Below are positions 35,152-42,164 of a stretch of 64,000 nucleotides of DNA, piece after piece; positions within the stretch are counted from its first letter, which is position 1; each line of letters begins with the position of its first letter. A model generated the notes under the pieces. The model was not told the DNA's origin. It saw only the letters and a list, made by a program, of their open reading frames with translations, and searched no databases. The position numbers were made by a program, and so were the translations under genes. This stretch comes from Bacteroidia bacterium (GTDB taxonomy: Bacteria; Bacteroidota; Ignavibacteria; SZUA-365). Where the stretch lies: the NCBI GenBank assembly GCA_027493955.1, contig JAOSJT010000001.1:1-64000 (forward strand). The letters are read 5' to 3'.

Positions 35152-35498
35152 TCCGGAGGAGGAGGAGAGTCCTCCATGGTTACGGCGTCCCGTCCACGCG
35201 GCGGGGCGCCGTTTGTTCATGACGAGGGTGGGGACAAAAGGAGGTATGCCGGTGACATACGCTGTCAGCAAAAGGGCTGCCGCAGGACCTGTCGGGAAGC
35301 GATGGGTGCCCGGCGGCTGTACTGTCGCATCGGGTCGGCAGCTCCCTGTGGCGGGGCGGGGCAGCGTTCACACCGCTCTCATCACCGGTCTTCCACCGCA
35401 CAACGAAGGATATCCTGTCGCGTGCCCGTGCGGCAGGTCCGCATCGCTACGCCCTCTGAATTACGGCGTACCGAATTACGGCGTACTCTCCTCCGATA
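35152..35498. other. Intergenic region with terminator and no clear gene
   Basis: Apart from the terminator at 35183-35217, overlapping short ORFs here have no family features, signal or ribosome-binding site. A 15-base direct duplication GAATTACGGCGTACC/T lies just before 35490. Confidence 0.4.
35183..35217 (+). terminator. Terminator after the VIT/VWA gene
   Basis: CGGCGTCCC / GGGGCGCCG stem (one G-U pair) followed by TTTGTT. Confidence 0.65.
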
Positions 35499-35526
35499 TT
35501 GATATCGGATGAAAATCACGTATATT
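35499..35526 (+). promoter_or_regulatory. Promoter of the 74-aa protein gene
   Basis: TTGATA, 16 bases, TATATT, 74 bases before the start at 35600. Confidence 0.5.
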
Positions 35527-35599
35527 ACAGCGTACCCTCACGCGCGGCGTAGCACACCGCATTCCTTCCATCGCAAAAAAAAAGAAGCGAGAAGAAACC

Positions 35600-35824
35600 A
35601 TGGCAGCAACACGACGTGCCAAATACGTGTTTGTGGAAATCACGGACGACCGGGGGCAGGTGTACGAGATCACACTCGACTACATCACCTGGGGCAACAT
35701 GAAGAGGGAAGAGCGCTTGCAGACGCTCTCCGCCAAAATCAAAAAAGGCGCCAATCTCAGTTCCTATCAGTTCAAATACATTTTCAAGCAGGAACCCGTC
35801 GTCCCGAAAAAAGGTCGGAAATAA
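35600..35824 (+). CDS. Small conserved-looking basic protein of unknown function
   Basis: 74 aa, GAGAAG ahead of the ATG and a good promoter upstream. Sequence begins MAATRRAKYVFVEITDDRGQ and is rich in Lys/Arg (KIKKGANLSS, VPKKGRK), with no signal peptide and no Cys. The size and charge could suit a nucleic-acid- or ribosome-associated protein, but I recognise no family. It ends 250 bases before the left boundary of the tRNA-Val element. Confidence 0.65.
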   Translation: MAATRRAKYVFVEITDDRGQVYEITLDYITWGNMKREERLQTLSAKIKKGANLSSYQFKYIFKQEPVVPKKGRK

Positions 35825-36080
35825 GCGGAGTCCCTCGTCATCCACTCTCCGGTGAAGCGACGCGGCATTCCGCGCTCCGTATCCCGCGCCGGCCAGTCCT
35901 CCCGCCTGCACGCCCGCAGGCCCGTGCGCGCGGAAGGCATCTGTAGCCGTACACGCCCAATGGCGTGACGTTCGCCTTCGCATGCGCCCCCGGCCGCTCT
36001 CCCGTCCCGGACTGCCCCATGTTCCGTTTGGTACACGCGGTGCAAACCGCAGGATAGCCGTGGCTGTGAAAACAGAATCC

Positions 36081-36105
36081 CCCGTAACAAGCAGTTGCGG
36101 GGGAC
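36081..36105 (-). terminator. Original tRNA-Val terminator, left of the integrated element
   Basis: CCCCCGTAAC / GTTGCGGGGG, a 10-bp stem (one G-U) with loop AAGCA. It lies eight bases beyond the tRNA 3' fragment, the same place as the terminator beside the intact tRNA, so it is likely the ancestral one displaced by integration. Confidence 0.5.
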
Positions 36106-36112
36106 TTTCCTG

Positions 36113-36166
36113 TGGACGCAGTAGGATTTGAACCTACGACCTCACGCGTGTGAAGCGTGCGCTCTG
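36113..36166 (-). repeat. attL: 54-bp duplicate of the tRNA-Val 3' portion
   Basis: Identical over all 54 bases to 40277-40330, the 3' part of the intact tRNA-Val (T arm, variable loop, anticodon arm and acceptor 3' strand). After 36166 similarity stops, so it is not a functional tRNA. This is the normal footprint of tyrosine-recombinase integration into a tRNA 3' end. Confidence 0.93.
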
Positions 36167-36261
36167 CCGCTGTAAGTGCTCTGATCACAACAACGTAGGG
36201 TTGCTCGGATGGCCGCTACCGGTAACACGGCCATTACCTACGCGCTGTACACGGCGCTTGA

Positions 36262-36444
36262 TTCCCTGAAACCATCCACTTGCACTCCCTTCGCCACACG
36301 TTCGCTCCGTGGCTTGTACAGGGCGGCGTATCACTGTTTCAGGTAGGACGCCTCCTTGGACACACGGACTCCAAGACCACCGAGTTATACGCCCACCTGC
36401 AGCCGGAAACGATGCATGATGTGATGGGGCGGAACAATTTGTAG
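36262..36444 (+). pseudogene. Tyrosine recombinase (integrase), C-terminal remnant
   Basis: The frame after a TGA at 36259-36261 reads LHSLRHTFAPWLVQGG, then VSLFQVGRLLGHTDSKTTEL and YAHLQPETMHDVMGRNNL, stop. This includes the H-x-x-R box (HSLR), the LGH box and the nucleophile Tyr in ELYAHL of XerC/D-type integrases. The N-terminal and central parts are missing; no start codon exists. It lies about 95 bases inside attL, where an integrase gene is normally found, and explains the tRNA duplication. Confidence 0.92.
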
Positions 36445-36646
36445 CTCGAGCGTTTATGCAGGACAAAACAGACATAACATATCCGATATACCTTGATACC
36501 AACACCCCTTATTCGTATTATGACACAAGAATCTCATATCCGCACTCAGCTTCGTTCAATACTCAGTCAGTGTCCAATGAACCAACCATGTATTCAAGTT
36601 GATACTGGCGCTTGTGGAATACCCAAACATCAAAGCAGGTAAAACC

Positions 36647-37036
36647 ATGAAAAAAATCACTCTCGTACTGCTTGGTAGCTGTCTTGCAATCATTTTTATG
36701 ATCGGATGCTCGACCACGAACTACATTGGTGCGAATATCACCAAACCGACGATGCTCAATGGTACCTCAGCATTGAGTCAGAAATCCACTGTCATCAAGA
36801 GCTTTGCCATCGAGGAATACTCGTCGTGGTATTTCTGGGGTTTACACATTGCACGAGATGCTGACCTAAATACGACAATCACTGACGAAATTGCAGCTGT
36901 CGACGGTGATGCTGTAATCAACCTCAAGATTCAACAAACATTAACCGTTAAAGATTATTTTCTCAGTCTGTTTACCTTCGGAATCTGGACTCGACGCACC
37001 TCGTTCATCACCGGCGATGTGATAAAATACAACTAA
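36647..37036 (+). CDS. Small lipoprotein of unknown function (island cargo)
   Basis: 129 aa starting at ATG 36647; signal with lipobox LAIIFMIGCSTT. The mature part is KPTMLNGTSALSQKSTVIK, then SSWYFWGLHIARD, TTITDEIAAVDGDAVINLKI and DYFLSLFTFGIWTRRTSF. The EIAAVDGDAVINLKI stretch resembles small TRL-like/YbjP-type lipoproteins with repeated short strands, but the family call is weak. The gene and its upstream region are clearly A+T-richer than neighbours, consistent with acquisition on the element. Confidence 0.72.
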   Translation: MKKITLVLLGSCLAIIFMIGCSTTNYIGANITKPTMLNGTSALSQKSTVIKSFAIEEYSSWYFWGLHIARDADLNTTITDEIAAVDGDAVINLKIQQTLTVKDYFLSLFTFGIWTRRTSFITGDVIKYN

Positions 37037-37194
37037 AGGCAGGCCAATTCGTCCCGGTTGCTTATTTCCAGTTGTTCGTAACTGCTCTACCATTCGGAAG
37101 GGCCTTTCCTGTAACAGCATAACCGATGTTGCTATCGCCCCTGCGGTAAAGTCATATTTGCCGCAGGGAGCTGCAGAGATCATCGCCGTAGATT

Positions 37195-37443
37195 TTGCCC
37201 CGCAAGGGAAGCGGAGTTCGAAAAACAACGTTCGAATTCTACCAGTCCGGGCGGGATGTGGTCAGCGTGCTGGTCACCGATCTGCTCGGCAGAGTTGTCA
37301 TCACCGCCGTCGACAACGCGGAGTTTCCGGCAGGCACGCATGTGCTCCCGCTGTATGTCGCGGATCTTCCGACGGGCATCTATCTGCTGCAGCTGCGCGG
37401 CGGAGGCGATGTGCGAACGCGGAGGATACTGGTGCTGCGATGA
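37195..37443 (+). pseudogene. Orphan T9SS C-terminal sorting domain fragment
   Basis: Only the end of a secreted protein remains: TTFEFYQSGRDVVSVLVTDL, LLGRVVITAVDNAEFPAGTH and PTGIYLLQLRGGGDVRTRRI, a T9SS CTD (LLGR, then GIYLLQL and a basic final strand). No signal peptide or body is upstream, so this is the 3' remnant of a cargo gene deleted or cut during decay of the element. Confidence 0.82.
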
Positions 37444-37965
37444 CGCAGCCGATCTGTCTTACGAAAAAGGAGACTCGTTGTCATCAGGACGTCAGCACGG
37501 GAGTCGCTGCCTGCCAAGAGTGATGCCCGGCTCCGCTGTGCTTTCCCATACCAGGTCAGTCGAAGAGCCCTCGCACGAGGGCTTTTCGATGAGGCCTCCG
37601 GGAATCTGCTCCCCTGAGACTGCGCGATGGACAGCACACAGCGTCACAGGTTACCATGACGAGGGACGTGTGCATCCTGTTTCAGCCGGAAATGATCGAT
37701 GAGTGCAGGGGAGATAGAGACCGTAAAATGCTGGCGAATGTCGATCAGGAAAGATCTTGATTTTAATTATTTTCTCGTTGCTATTGCATCTCGCTCAGCT
37801 GCGTTGTATAATTGGGAGTCAAAATATCCCAATTCAGAGCAATCCGGGCAACGGCCTTCACTGTGGTCCTACCCGGGGCATCTACAAGGCCACAGGCGGC
37901 TACGTGCTTTTTGCAGCCATGCAGCCACTTGGGAATCCATGTACCCATTTTTACAGGAGACTCAC
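37444..37965. other. Island gap with terminator-like hairpin
   Basis: A short hairpin AGCCCTC-GCAC-GAGGGCT with TTTT lies at 37566-37586. An open frame from 37699 runs into the secreted-protein gene but its extra N-terminus is not signal-like. Nothing else is supported. Confidence 0.5.
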
Positions 37966-38448
37966 ATGTCTATCATACACAAAAGCATTTCTTTCGCGGC
38001 CGGTATTGCGTTGTTCGCATTAGTGCTCGGTTTTTCCGCCAGTGCTCAGAGCATGGGAAAAAGCGCGAAGATACCCTACGGTATCACCATCAACTTCTGC
38101 AACTTTGAATTGATCGAAACGACAGGCAACCTGAACATCGTCTCCAGCTTTGAGCAGGACGAGAATGGCTGCATCAAAGCGAAGTTCCATCTCAACACGC
38201 AGAACGTCCGTGGAGTGGGTCTCGACACGGGCGACGAGTACCGCATTATCGATATCAGTAACCAGAAGGTATCGGACGTCACCCTCTGCGAAGGTTGTAC
38301 GATAGACATTGATTTTGTGGGGACCTGGAGGGTGATCGCGAAGGACGGTACGTCCTACATTGTGCACCAGGTCGCCACAGTGCGCATCGATATCTGCACC
38401 AATGAGTTCAGCATCACGAACAAGCATCTTTCGGTTGATTGCATATAA
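37966..38448 (+). CDS. Secreted protein of unknown function (island cargo)
   Basis: 160 aa from ATG 37966 behind AGGAGA. Signal peptide IALFALVLGFSASAQ; mature region YGITINFCNFELIETTGNLN, GTWRVIAKDGTSYIVHQVA, with four cysteines (NFC, NGC, LCEGC) and C-terminal VDIC-like VRIDICTNEFSITN. The pattern is that of a small beta-rich secreted protein; the family is unknown. It is followed by a clear terminator. Confidence 0.75.
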   Translation: MSIIHKSISFAAGIALFALVLGFSASAQSMGKSAKIPYGITINFCNFELIETTGNLNIVSSFEQDENGCIKAKFHLNTQNVRGVGLDTGDEYRIIDISNQKVSDVTLCEGCTIDIDFVGTWRVIAKDGTSYIVHQVATVRIDICTNEFSITNKHLSVDCI

Positions 38449-38481
38449 CAGGAACGACATTCCTTCCCGCGGAAACATCAG

Positions 38482-38506
38482 GCGTCCCTTTCGGGGGACG
38501 CTTTTT
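38482..38506 (+). terminator. Terminator after the island secreted-protein gene
   Basis: GCGTCCC-TTTCG-GGGGACGC stem followed by TTTTT. Confidence 0.85.
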
Positions 38507-38615
38507 GTATTTACGCGTCAACACACGCCAGGCAGGTCGTCGCAGCTTCGGTTTATTATGGATACGCGTGGTGATATGTACAGACGTGCAAGGGTCAGAA
38601 GTCTGGGATGCTCGG

Positions 38616-38959
38616 ATGTCGAAGCTGAAATGGTATCTCCTGCTCATCGCGCCCGCCCTGCTCACCACCCGGGGCGCCCGGGGGCAGGTGGGATCGCCGC
38701 ATTCCGGGCTCCCGATGAATTTCAATACCGCCGTCACGCAGTGCGCGCATTCCCTCGCGTCCGCAACTCGATTCCGTGCGCACGGGATACGGCATTCGCA
38801 GCATCATCAACCTTGCCAAGGACGCACTGCCGCGTGGCCGTTGCGGGCGTAGACCCCTGCGAGGCCTACCGCGAAGCCCGTCGTTTCGGCTTCAATCCCC
38901 GGCTCGCGAAACTCCGCGCGTGGATCGGCTGCGAGGAGGGAGAGGAGAAAAGGAAGTGA
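38616..38959 (+). pseudogene. Frameshifted secreted-protein remnant
   Basis: Starts with a credible signal peptide (MSKLKWYLLLIAPALLTTRG) at 38616, but the frame soon loses sense. Plausible coding continues in other frames: VRTGYGIRSIINLAKDAL near 38776, then GVDPCEAYREARRFGFNPRL and LAKLRAWIGCEEG to the TGA at 38957-38959. At least two frameshifts would be needed. The family is not recognised. Between 38960 and 39115 I see only a short palindrome-containing stretch. Confidence 0.4.
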
Positions 38960-39115
38960 GCGTACCTAAGGCGCTGCGCGACCCGGCAACCGCTGTTTCG
39001 CGATGATGGAATGAGCAGCGCGCCCGGAGCGAAGGGAAGCACGGAGCTTTGCTGCCGGGTAAAGAAAAAACCCCCGGAACCGACAGGTGCCGAGGGTTAC
39101 AGTCAGTGGATTCCG

Positions 39116-39631
39116 TTACAGCAAGTCCTGAAAAGCAGCGTTCGCGGTACTGATCGGAAGGTAAAGGTGATCGACGTCATCTTCAAGACTGCTGAACCCG
39201 AACCGCATATAAAATCTCCTCGCGTGTTCATCTATCGCATCAACTTCCAGCGCGTAGACGCCGATGTCTGCCGACAGCCGTGCGATGCGGCGGACCGCAT
39301 CCACCAAAAGGTACAGACCAAAGTGCCTCCCTTGGTGAGCGGCGGAAACCGCCAATCTGCCTATCCTCGCCGTCGGGACAGGGTGTCGAGGCAGTCTCTT
39401 CCTGAGATTCTCCGGAAGATGGCGAAGATCTATGTGAGACATGCTTATCGTGTAGTACCCCAGGATTCCGGTCTCATCCCGGAAGTGCAGAACCCGGGTG
39501 CCGCTCACGTTCTGTTCCCTATGTCGTAGCGCGCGCTCATGCAGAAATGCGTTCAGCGACGCCACACCGCAATCGAAAGCACCGCGATCGAACGTCCTCG
39601 CCAGCTTCGAAATACGGAGTTCAGAATCCAT
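39116..39631 (-). CDS. GNAT acetyltransferase toxin (TacT-like)
   Basis: 171 aa. Begins ELRISKLARTFDRGAFDCGVASLNAFL, the usual start of TacT/AtaT-type toxins, with GTRVLHFRDETGILGYYTIS and the acetyl-CoA loop ARIGRLAVSAAHQGRHFGLYLL (Q-G-R-H-F-G), then EVDAIDEHARRFYMRFGF with the catalytic Tyr region. Such toxins acetylate the amino group of charged tRNAs and stop translation. It overlaps the DUF1778 antitoxin gene by 11 bases, antitoxin first. It probably stabilised the integrative element. Confidence 0.93.
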   Translation of the reverse strand: MDSELRISKLARTFDRGAFDCGVASLNAFLHERALRHREQNVSGTRVLHFRDETGILGYYTISMSHIDLRHLPENLRKRLPRHPVPTARIGRLAVSAAHQGRHFGLYLLVDAVRRIARLSADIGVYALEVDAIDEHARRFYMRFGFSSLEDDVDHLYLPISTANAAFQDLL

Positions 39632-39923
39632 CTGAATCCGTAATGTTCTTCAGGTATTCCCGCACCGCTGATTTCAGCGCTTTGTTCGGTTTTGGGGGAT
39701 TCTCGAGAAGGGCTATGAATTTCTCGGCATCCGTCCGCGACAGTACTGTCGTCTGATGTTCCCGAATCACCGCATGGGCAGCCGGCAGGCTGTTCGCGAG
39801 CAGGAAGCTCGTAAGAGAATGGCCGGAGACGGCGGCGGCCTCCTCGAGCAGACTTTTCTGCTCCGGATCGAGCCGGATATCTATCCGAAGCTTTCTGGTA
39901 CGTATTGATGTGGCGGGTTTCAT
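39621..39923 (-). CDS. DUF1778 antitoxin (TacA-like)
   Basis: 100 aa from ATG at 39921-39923, AGGAAAG upstream. The N-terminal ribbon-helix-helix is KLRIDIRLDPEQKSLLEEAAAVSGHSLTSFLL; the C-terminal tail LSRTDAEKFIALLENPPKPNK is the toxin-neutralising segment of the family. These antitoxins wrap the GNAT toxin and repress the shared promoter. The stop overlaps the toxin start. Confidence 0.94.
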   Translation of the reverse strand: MKPATSIRTRKLRIDIRLDPEQKSLLEEAAAVSGHSLTSFLLANSLPAAHAVIREHQTTVLSRTDAEKFIALLENPPKPNKALKSAVREYLKNITDSDGF

Positions 39924-40241
39924 TGTTCTTTCCTGAAAGGGTGTAGCGTAATACCTGCACATTGCCGTGCCGCGCGGACGGAGTGCGATTCAACTCCGGG
40001 CCTCACGTTCGTACGGAAAAATTCCGTACAGATTACGGCTTTAAGGATAATGTACAGCAGCAGTCCGTACAATGCAAGGCCAATCCAGTATGCCCGGAAT
40101 TCATGATCCGCAGAAGCAGGCGAAATTCTCCTGAGGTTGACCGTTCCCGTACTTACAGCCAGAGTGGTCGGGAGGCAATTCGTGCGGATGCAATATTTCG
40201 ATCCGATTCCAAAAGCACGCAATACATCAGGTAAAACGAAT
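39924..40241. other. Upstream region of the toxin-antitoxin pair
   Basis: Probably holds the TA promoter on the minus strand. A 100-aa minus-strand frame (to 40222) has one hydrophobic stretch (YWIGLALYGLLLYIILKA) but no credible start signal; it may be a relic of a membrane protein. Confidence 0.3.
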
Positions 40242-40264
40242 AAACCCCCGCGATGCGGGGGTTT
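40242..40264. terminator. Bidirectional terminator beside tRNA-Val
   Basis: AAACCCCCGC-GAT-GCGGGGGTTT perfect stem. It lies just past the tRNA-Val 3' end on the element side. Confidence 0.85.
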
Positions 40265-40273
40265 ACCGTTGTT

Positions 40274-40351
40274 TGGTGGACGCAGTAGGATTTGAACCTA
40301 CGACCTCACGCGTGTGAAGCGTGCGCTCTGGACCAGCTGAGCTATGCGTCC
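40274..40351 (-). tRNA. tRNA-Val (anticodon CAC)
   Basis: Acceptor stem GGACGCA/TGCGTCC, D arm GCTC-GAGC, anticodon stem CACGC/GCGTG with loop TTCACAC (anticodon CAC), T arm GTAGG-TTCAAAT-CCTAC; discriminator A and encoded CCA (40274-40276 on the minus strand). Its 3' portion is the attachment site of the integrated element. Confidence 0.96.
40277..40330 (-). repeat. attR: tRNA-Val side of the 54-bp repeat
   Basis: Identical to 36113-36166. This copy completes the functional tRNA. Confidence 0.9.
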
Positions 40352-40363
40352 GTAGAGCATTGC

Positions 40364-40392
40364 AATATAGGCCGGTTTTCGCGGAAACGCAA
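40364..40392 (-). promoter_or_regulatory. Promoter of tRNA-Val
   Basis: TTGCGT, 17 bases, TATATT on the minus strand, 12 bases before the tRNA. Confidence 0.6.
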
Positions 40393-40396
40393 ATCG

Positions 40397-40558
40397 CGGA
40401 TGTGGTGAAAAGGGGAGAAGGTGAAAAGGGGAAAAGGTGAAAAGGTGAAAAACGTACCATATTACTCCTTTTCACCTTTTCACGATCCCCCCACCTTTTC
40501 ACCTTTTTTCCTTTTCACCTTTTCACGATCCCTCCACCTTTTCACGATCCTCCCCGGG
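40397..40558. repeat. Two-armed GGTGAAAA / TTTTCACC repeat
   Basis: The purine arm ends with GTGAAAAGGTGAAAA, followed by about 20 bases and TTTTCACCTTTTCAC, its exact 15-base reverse complement; more TTTTCACC and CACGATCC units follow. The arms can form a long hairpin. Same design as 20925-21013, with a single arm at 5105-5165. Confidence 0.85.
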
Positions 40559-40589
40559 AACTATCCCGCTCCTCTCTGTGGTTATACAA

Positions 40590-40617
40590 ACATGTACATA
40601 TACATCTATCTACATGT
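40590..40617. promoter_or_regulatory. Putative ArsR-family operator
   Basis: ACATGTA-N14-TACATGT, a perfect inverted repeat ending six bases before the arsR ATG. A TATACA box at 40584-40589 abuts it, so repressor binding would block transcription. Autoregulation is inferred. Confidence 0.55.
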
Positions 40618-40623
40618 GTGACT

Positions 40624-40935
40624 ATGACCTCAATTGCGATACATCAGGAAGAACAGGCAGTGCTGGATAATGCGGCCTCTATGCTGCGGGCCGTGGCGCA
40701 TCCGGCGCGTATGGCCATTATCGAAATGCTGGACTTCGGCCGCCGGCTGAATGTCACGGAACTGTTCGAAGCCCTGGGCATGGAACAGGCGGTGATGTCG
40801 CATCACCTCGCACTGCTGCGGGACCGCAATGTGCTGCGGCAGGAACGCGAAGGCAAGCATGTGTTCTACTCATTGCGCCATCCGCGGCTGGTGGAAATCG
40901 TCCGCTGCGTCCGCGATTGCTGTACGGAGAACTGA
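40624..40935 (+). CDS. ArsR/SmtB-family repressor of the persulfide operon
   Basis: 103 aa from ATG 40624 (GTG 40618 possible). Winged-helix ArsR core: MLRAVAHPARMAIIEMLDF, LFEALGMEQAVMSHHLALLRDRNVLRQEREGKHVFYSL. C-terminal RCVRDCC contributes the only cysteines. Classical ArsR metal sites are absent. In SqrR/BigR relatives two cysteines in different helices form a tetrasulfide; here all are in one C-terminal cluster, so sensing of persulfide by this cluster would be a variant. Overlaps the TauE gene (TGATG). Confidence 0.88.
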   Translation: MTSIAIHQEEQAVLDNAASMLRAVAHPARMAIIEMLDFGRRLNVTELFEALGMEQAVMSHHLALLRDRNVLRQEREGKHVFYSLRHPRLVEIVRCVRDCCTEN

Positions 40936-41735
40936 TGGCGGAAACAGCCGGCTTCGTGGCCGCAATAGCCATCGGCCTCTCTCTGGGCATCATCGGCGGA
41001 GGCGGATCCATTCTCACCGTGCCCGTGCTGGTGTATCTCTTCGGTACCGCGCCGACACCCGCCACCGCGTATTCGCTGTTCGTGGTCGGCGTGACGGCGC
41101 TTGTGGGAGCGGTCGCTTCCATGCGGCAGGAGCTGGTCAGCTATCGCACAGCGCTGGTGTTCGGTATTCCGTCCATTCTCGCGGTGTACGCCACGCGCAG
41201 CATACTGGTACCGGCCATTCCGACGGAGTTGTTCTCGCTCGGCGCTGTGACCGTGACGCGCGATCTGCTGCTCATGCTGCTCTTCGCCGTACTCATGCTC
41301 GCCGCGTCGGTGTCCATGATACGCAAAAGCGCCGTGGCAGAGGTCGGCGGAGAGGTCGTGTACAACTATCCCGTCATCCTGCTGGAAGGATTGCTCGTGG
41401 GCGTGCTCACGGGCCTGGTGGGCGCGGGCGGCGGCTTTCTCATCATTCCGGCGCTGGTGCTGTTCGCGCGTCTGCCGATGAAACTGGCGGTCGGTACCTC
41501 GCTGCTTATCATCGCGGCAAAATCGCTCATCGGTTTTACCGGCGATCTCGGCCGCATGCCGGTGGATTGGAGTTTTCTCCTTCTCTTCACCGCGCTCGCC
41601 ATCGCGGGCATTCTTCTCGGCAACCGCATCGCGCGGCGTATCAGCGCCGAACGGCTCAAGCCGGCCTTCGGCTGGTTCACGCTTGTCATGGGTACGGGCA
41701 TACTCGTTCGCGAACTCTTTTTCAACGCATTCTGA
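40935..41735 (+). CDS. TauE/SafE-family sulfite exporter
   Basis: 266 aa integral membrane protein with eight hydrophobic segments. Family repeats: GLSLGIIGGGGSILTVPVLVYLFG in the first half and VGVLTGLVGAGGGFLIIPALVLF in the second. PF01925 proteins export sulfite or other sulfur anions. It is coupled to arsR and followed by rhodanese and persulfide dioxygenase genes, so export of the sulfite product fits well. Confidence 0.92.
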   Translation: MAETAGFVAAIAIGLSLGIIGGGGSILTVPVLVYLFGTAPTPATAYSLFVVGVTALVGAVASMRQELVSYRTALVFGIPSILAVYATRSILVPAIPTELFSLGAVTVTRDLLLMLLFAVLMLAASVSMIRKSAVAEVGGEVVYNYPVILLEGLLVGVLTGLVGAGGGFLIIPALVLFARLPMKLAVGTSLLIIAAKSLIGFTGDLGRMPVDWSFLLLFTALAIAGILLGNRIARRISAERLKPAFGWFTLVMGTGILVRELFFNAF

Positions 41736-41762
41736 TCAACAACCATTTTCAAGGACACAGCA

Positions 41763-42116
41763 ATGTTCAACGATATACTCAACGTTCTCCGCGGCAATAA
41801 AACCGCGATCAACAACGTCAGCGGCGAGGAATTTCAACGCCTGATGCGGGAAGAAGACAACGCCCTCATCCTCGATGTGCGCACACCCGGTGAATTCGCC
41901 ATGGGGCATATCCCCGATGCGCGCAATATTGACATCTCCGGAAGAAATTTCTCCTCCGCCGTGGATGCGCTGGACCGCGACGCCACCGTGCTGCTGTACT
42001 GCCGCAGCGGCAGCCGCAGCTATCACGCGGGTGCCATGATGGCGCGCATGGGCTTCGGCAAGGTGTACAATCTTGCCGAAGGTCTCTTCGACTGGGACGC
42101 CGAACTCGTCCGCTGA
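41763..42116 (+). CDS. Single-domain rhodanese sulfurtransferase
   Basis: 117 aa. ILDVRTPGEFAMGHIPDARNI is the CH2A-like motif and LLYCRSGSRSYHAGAMMARMG the active-site loop with Cys (CRSGSRS). It would move sulfane sulfur to or from glutathione-like thiols or the dioxygenase fusion downstream. Third gene of the arsR operon. Confidence 0.94.
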   Translation: MFNDILNVLRGNKTAINNVSGEEFQRLMREEDNALILDVRTPGEFAMGHIPDARNIDISGRNFSSAVDALDRDATVLLYCRSGSRSYHAGAMMARMGFGKVYNLAEGLFDWDAELVR

Positions 42117-42164
42117 CACACACACGATTACGACAACACGATACAATGTACAGGAGTAAAGACT

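Larger units (their letters stand above)
36113..40330. mobile_element. Decayed 4.2 kb integrative element in tRNA-Val
   Basis: Bounded by the perfect 54-bp repeat (36113-36166 and 40277-40330), with the intact tRNA at the right and the fragment at the left, in the geometry expected for integration into the tRNA 3' end. Inside are a C-terminal integrase remnant next to attL, a lipoprotein gene with visibly lower GC, a broken T9SS tail, a secreted protein, a scrambled ORF and a GNAT/DUF1778 toxin-antitoxin pair. No replication or transfer genes remain. Confidence 0.85.

Noticed and set aside
35218-35490. Possible cobalamin-type riboswitch or small ORFs
   Set aside because: No B12-box or other aptamer core found; overlapping ORFs lack starts and family features.
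36113-36190. Second complete tRNA-Val
   Set aside because: Only the 3' 54 bases match; the 5' half (D arm and acceptor strand) is absent.
39011-39529. 172-codon plus-strand frame over the GNAT toxin
   Set aside because: Antisense to an intact toxin gene.
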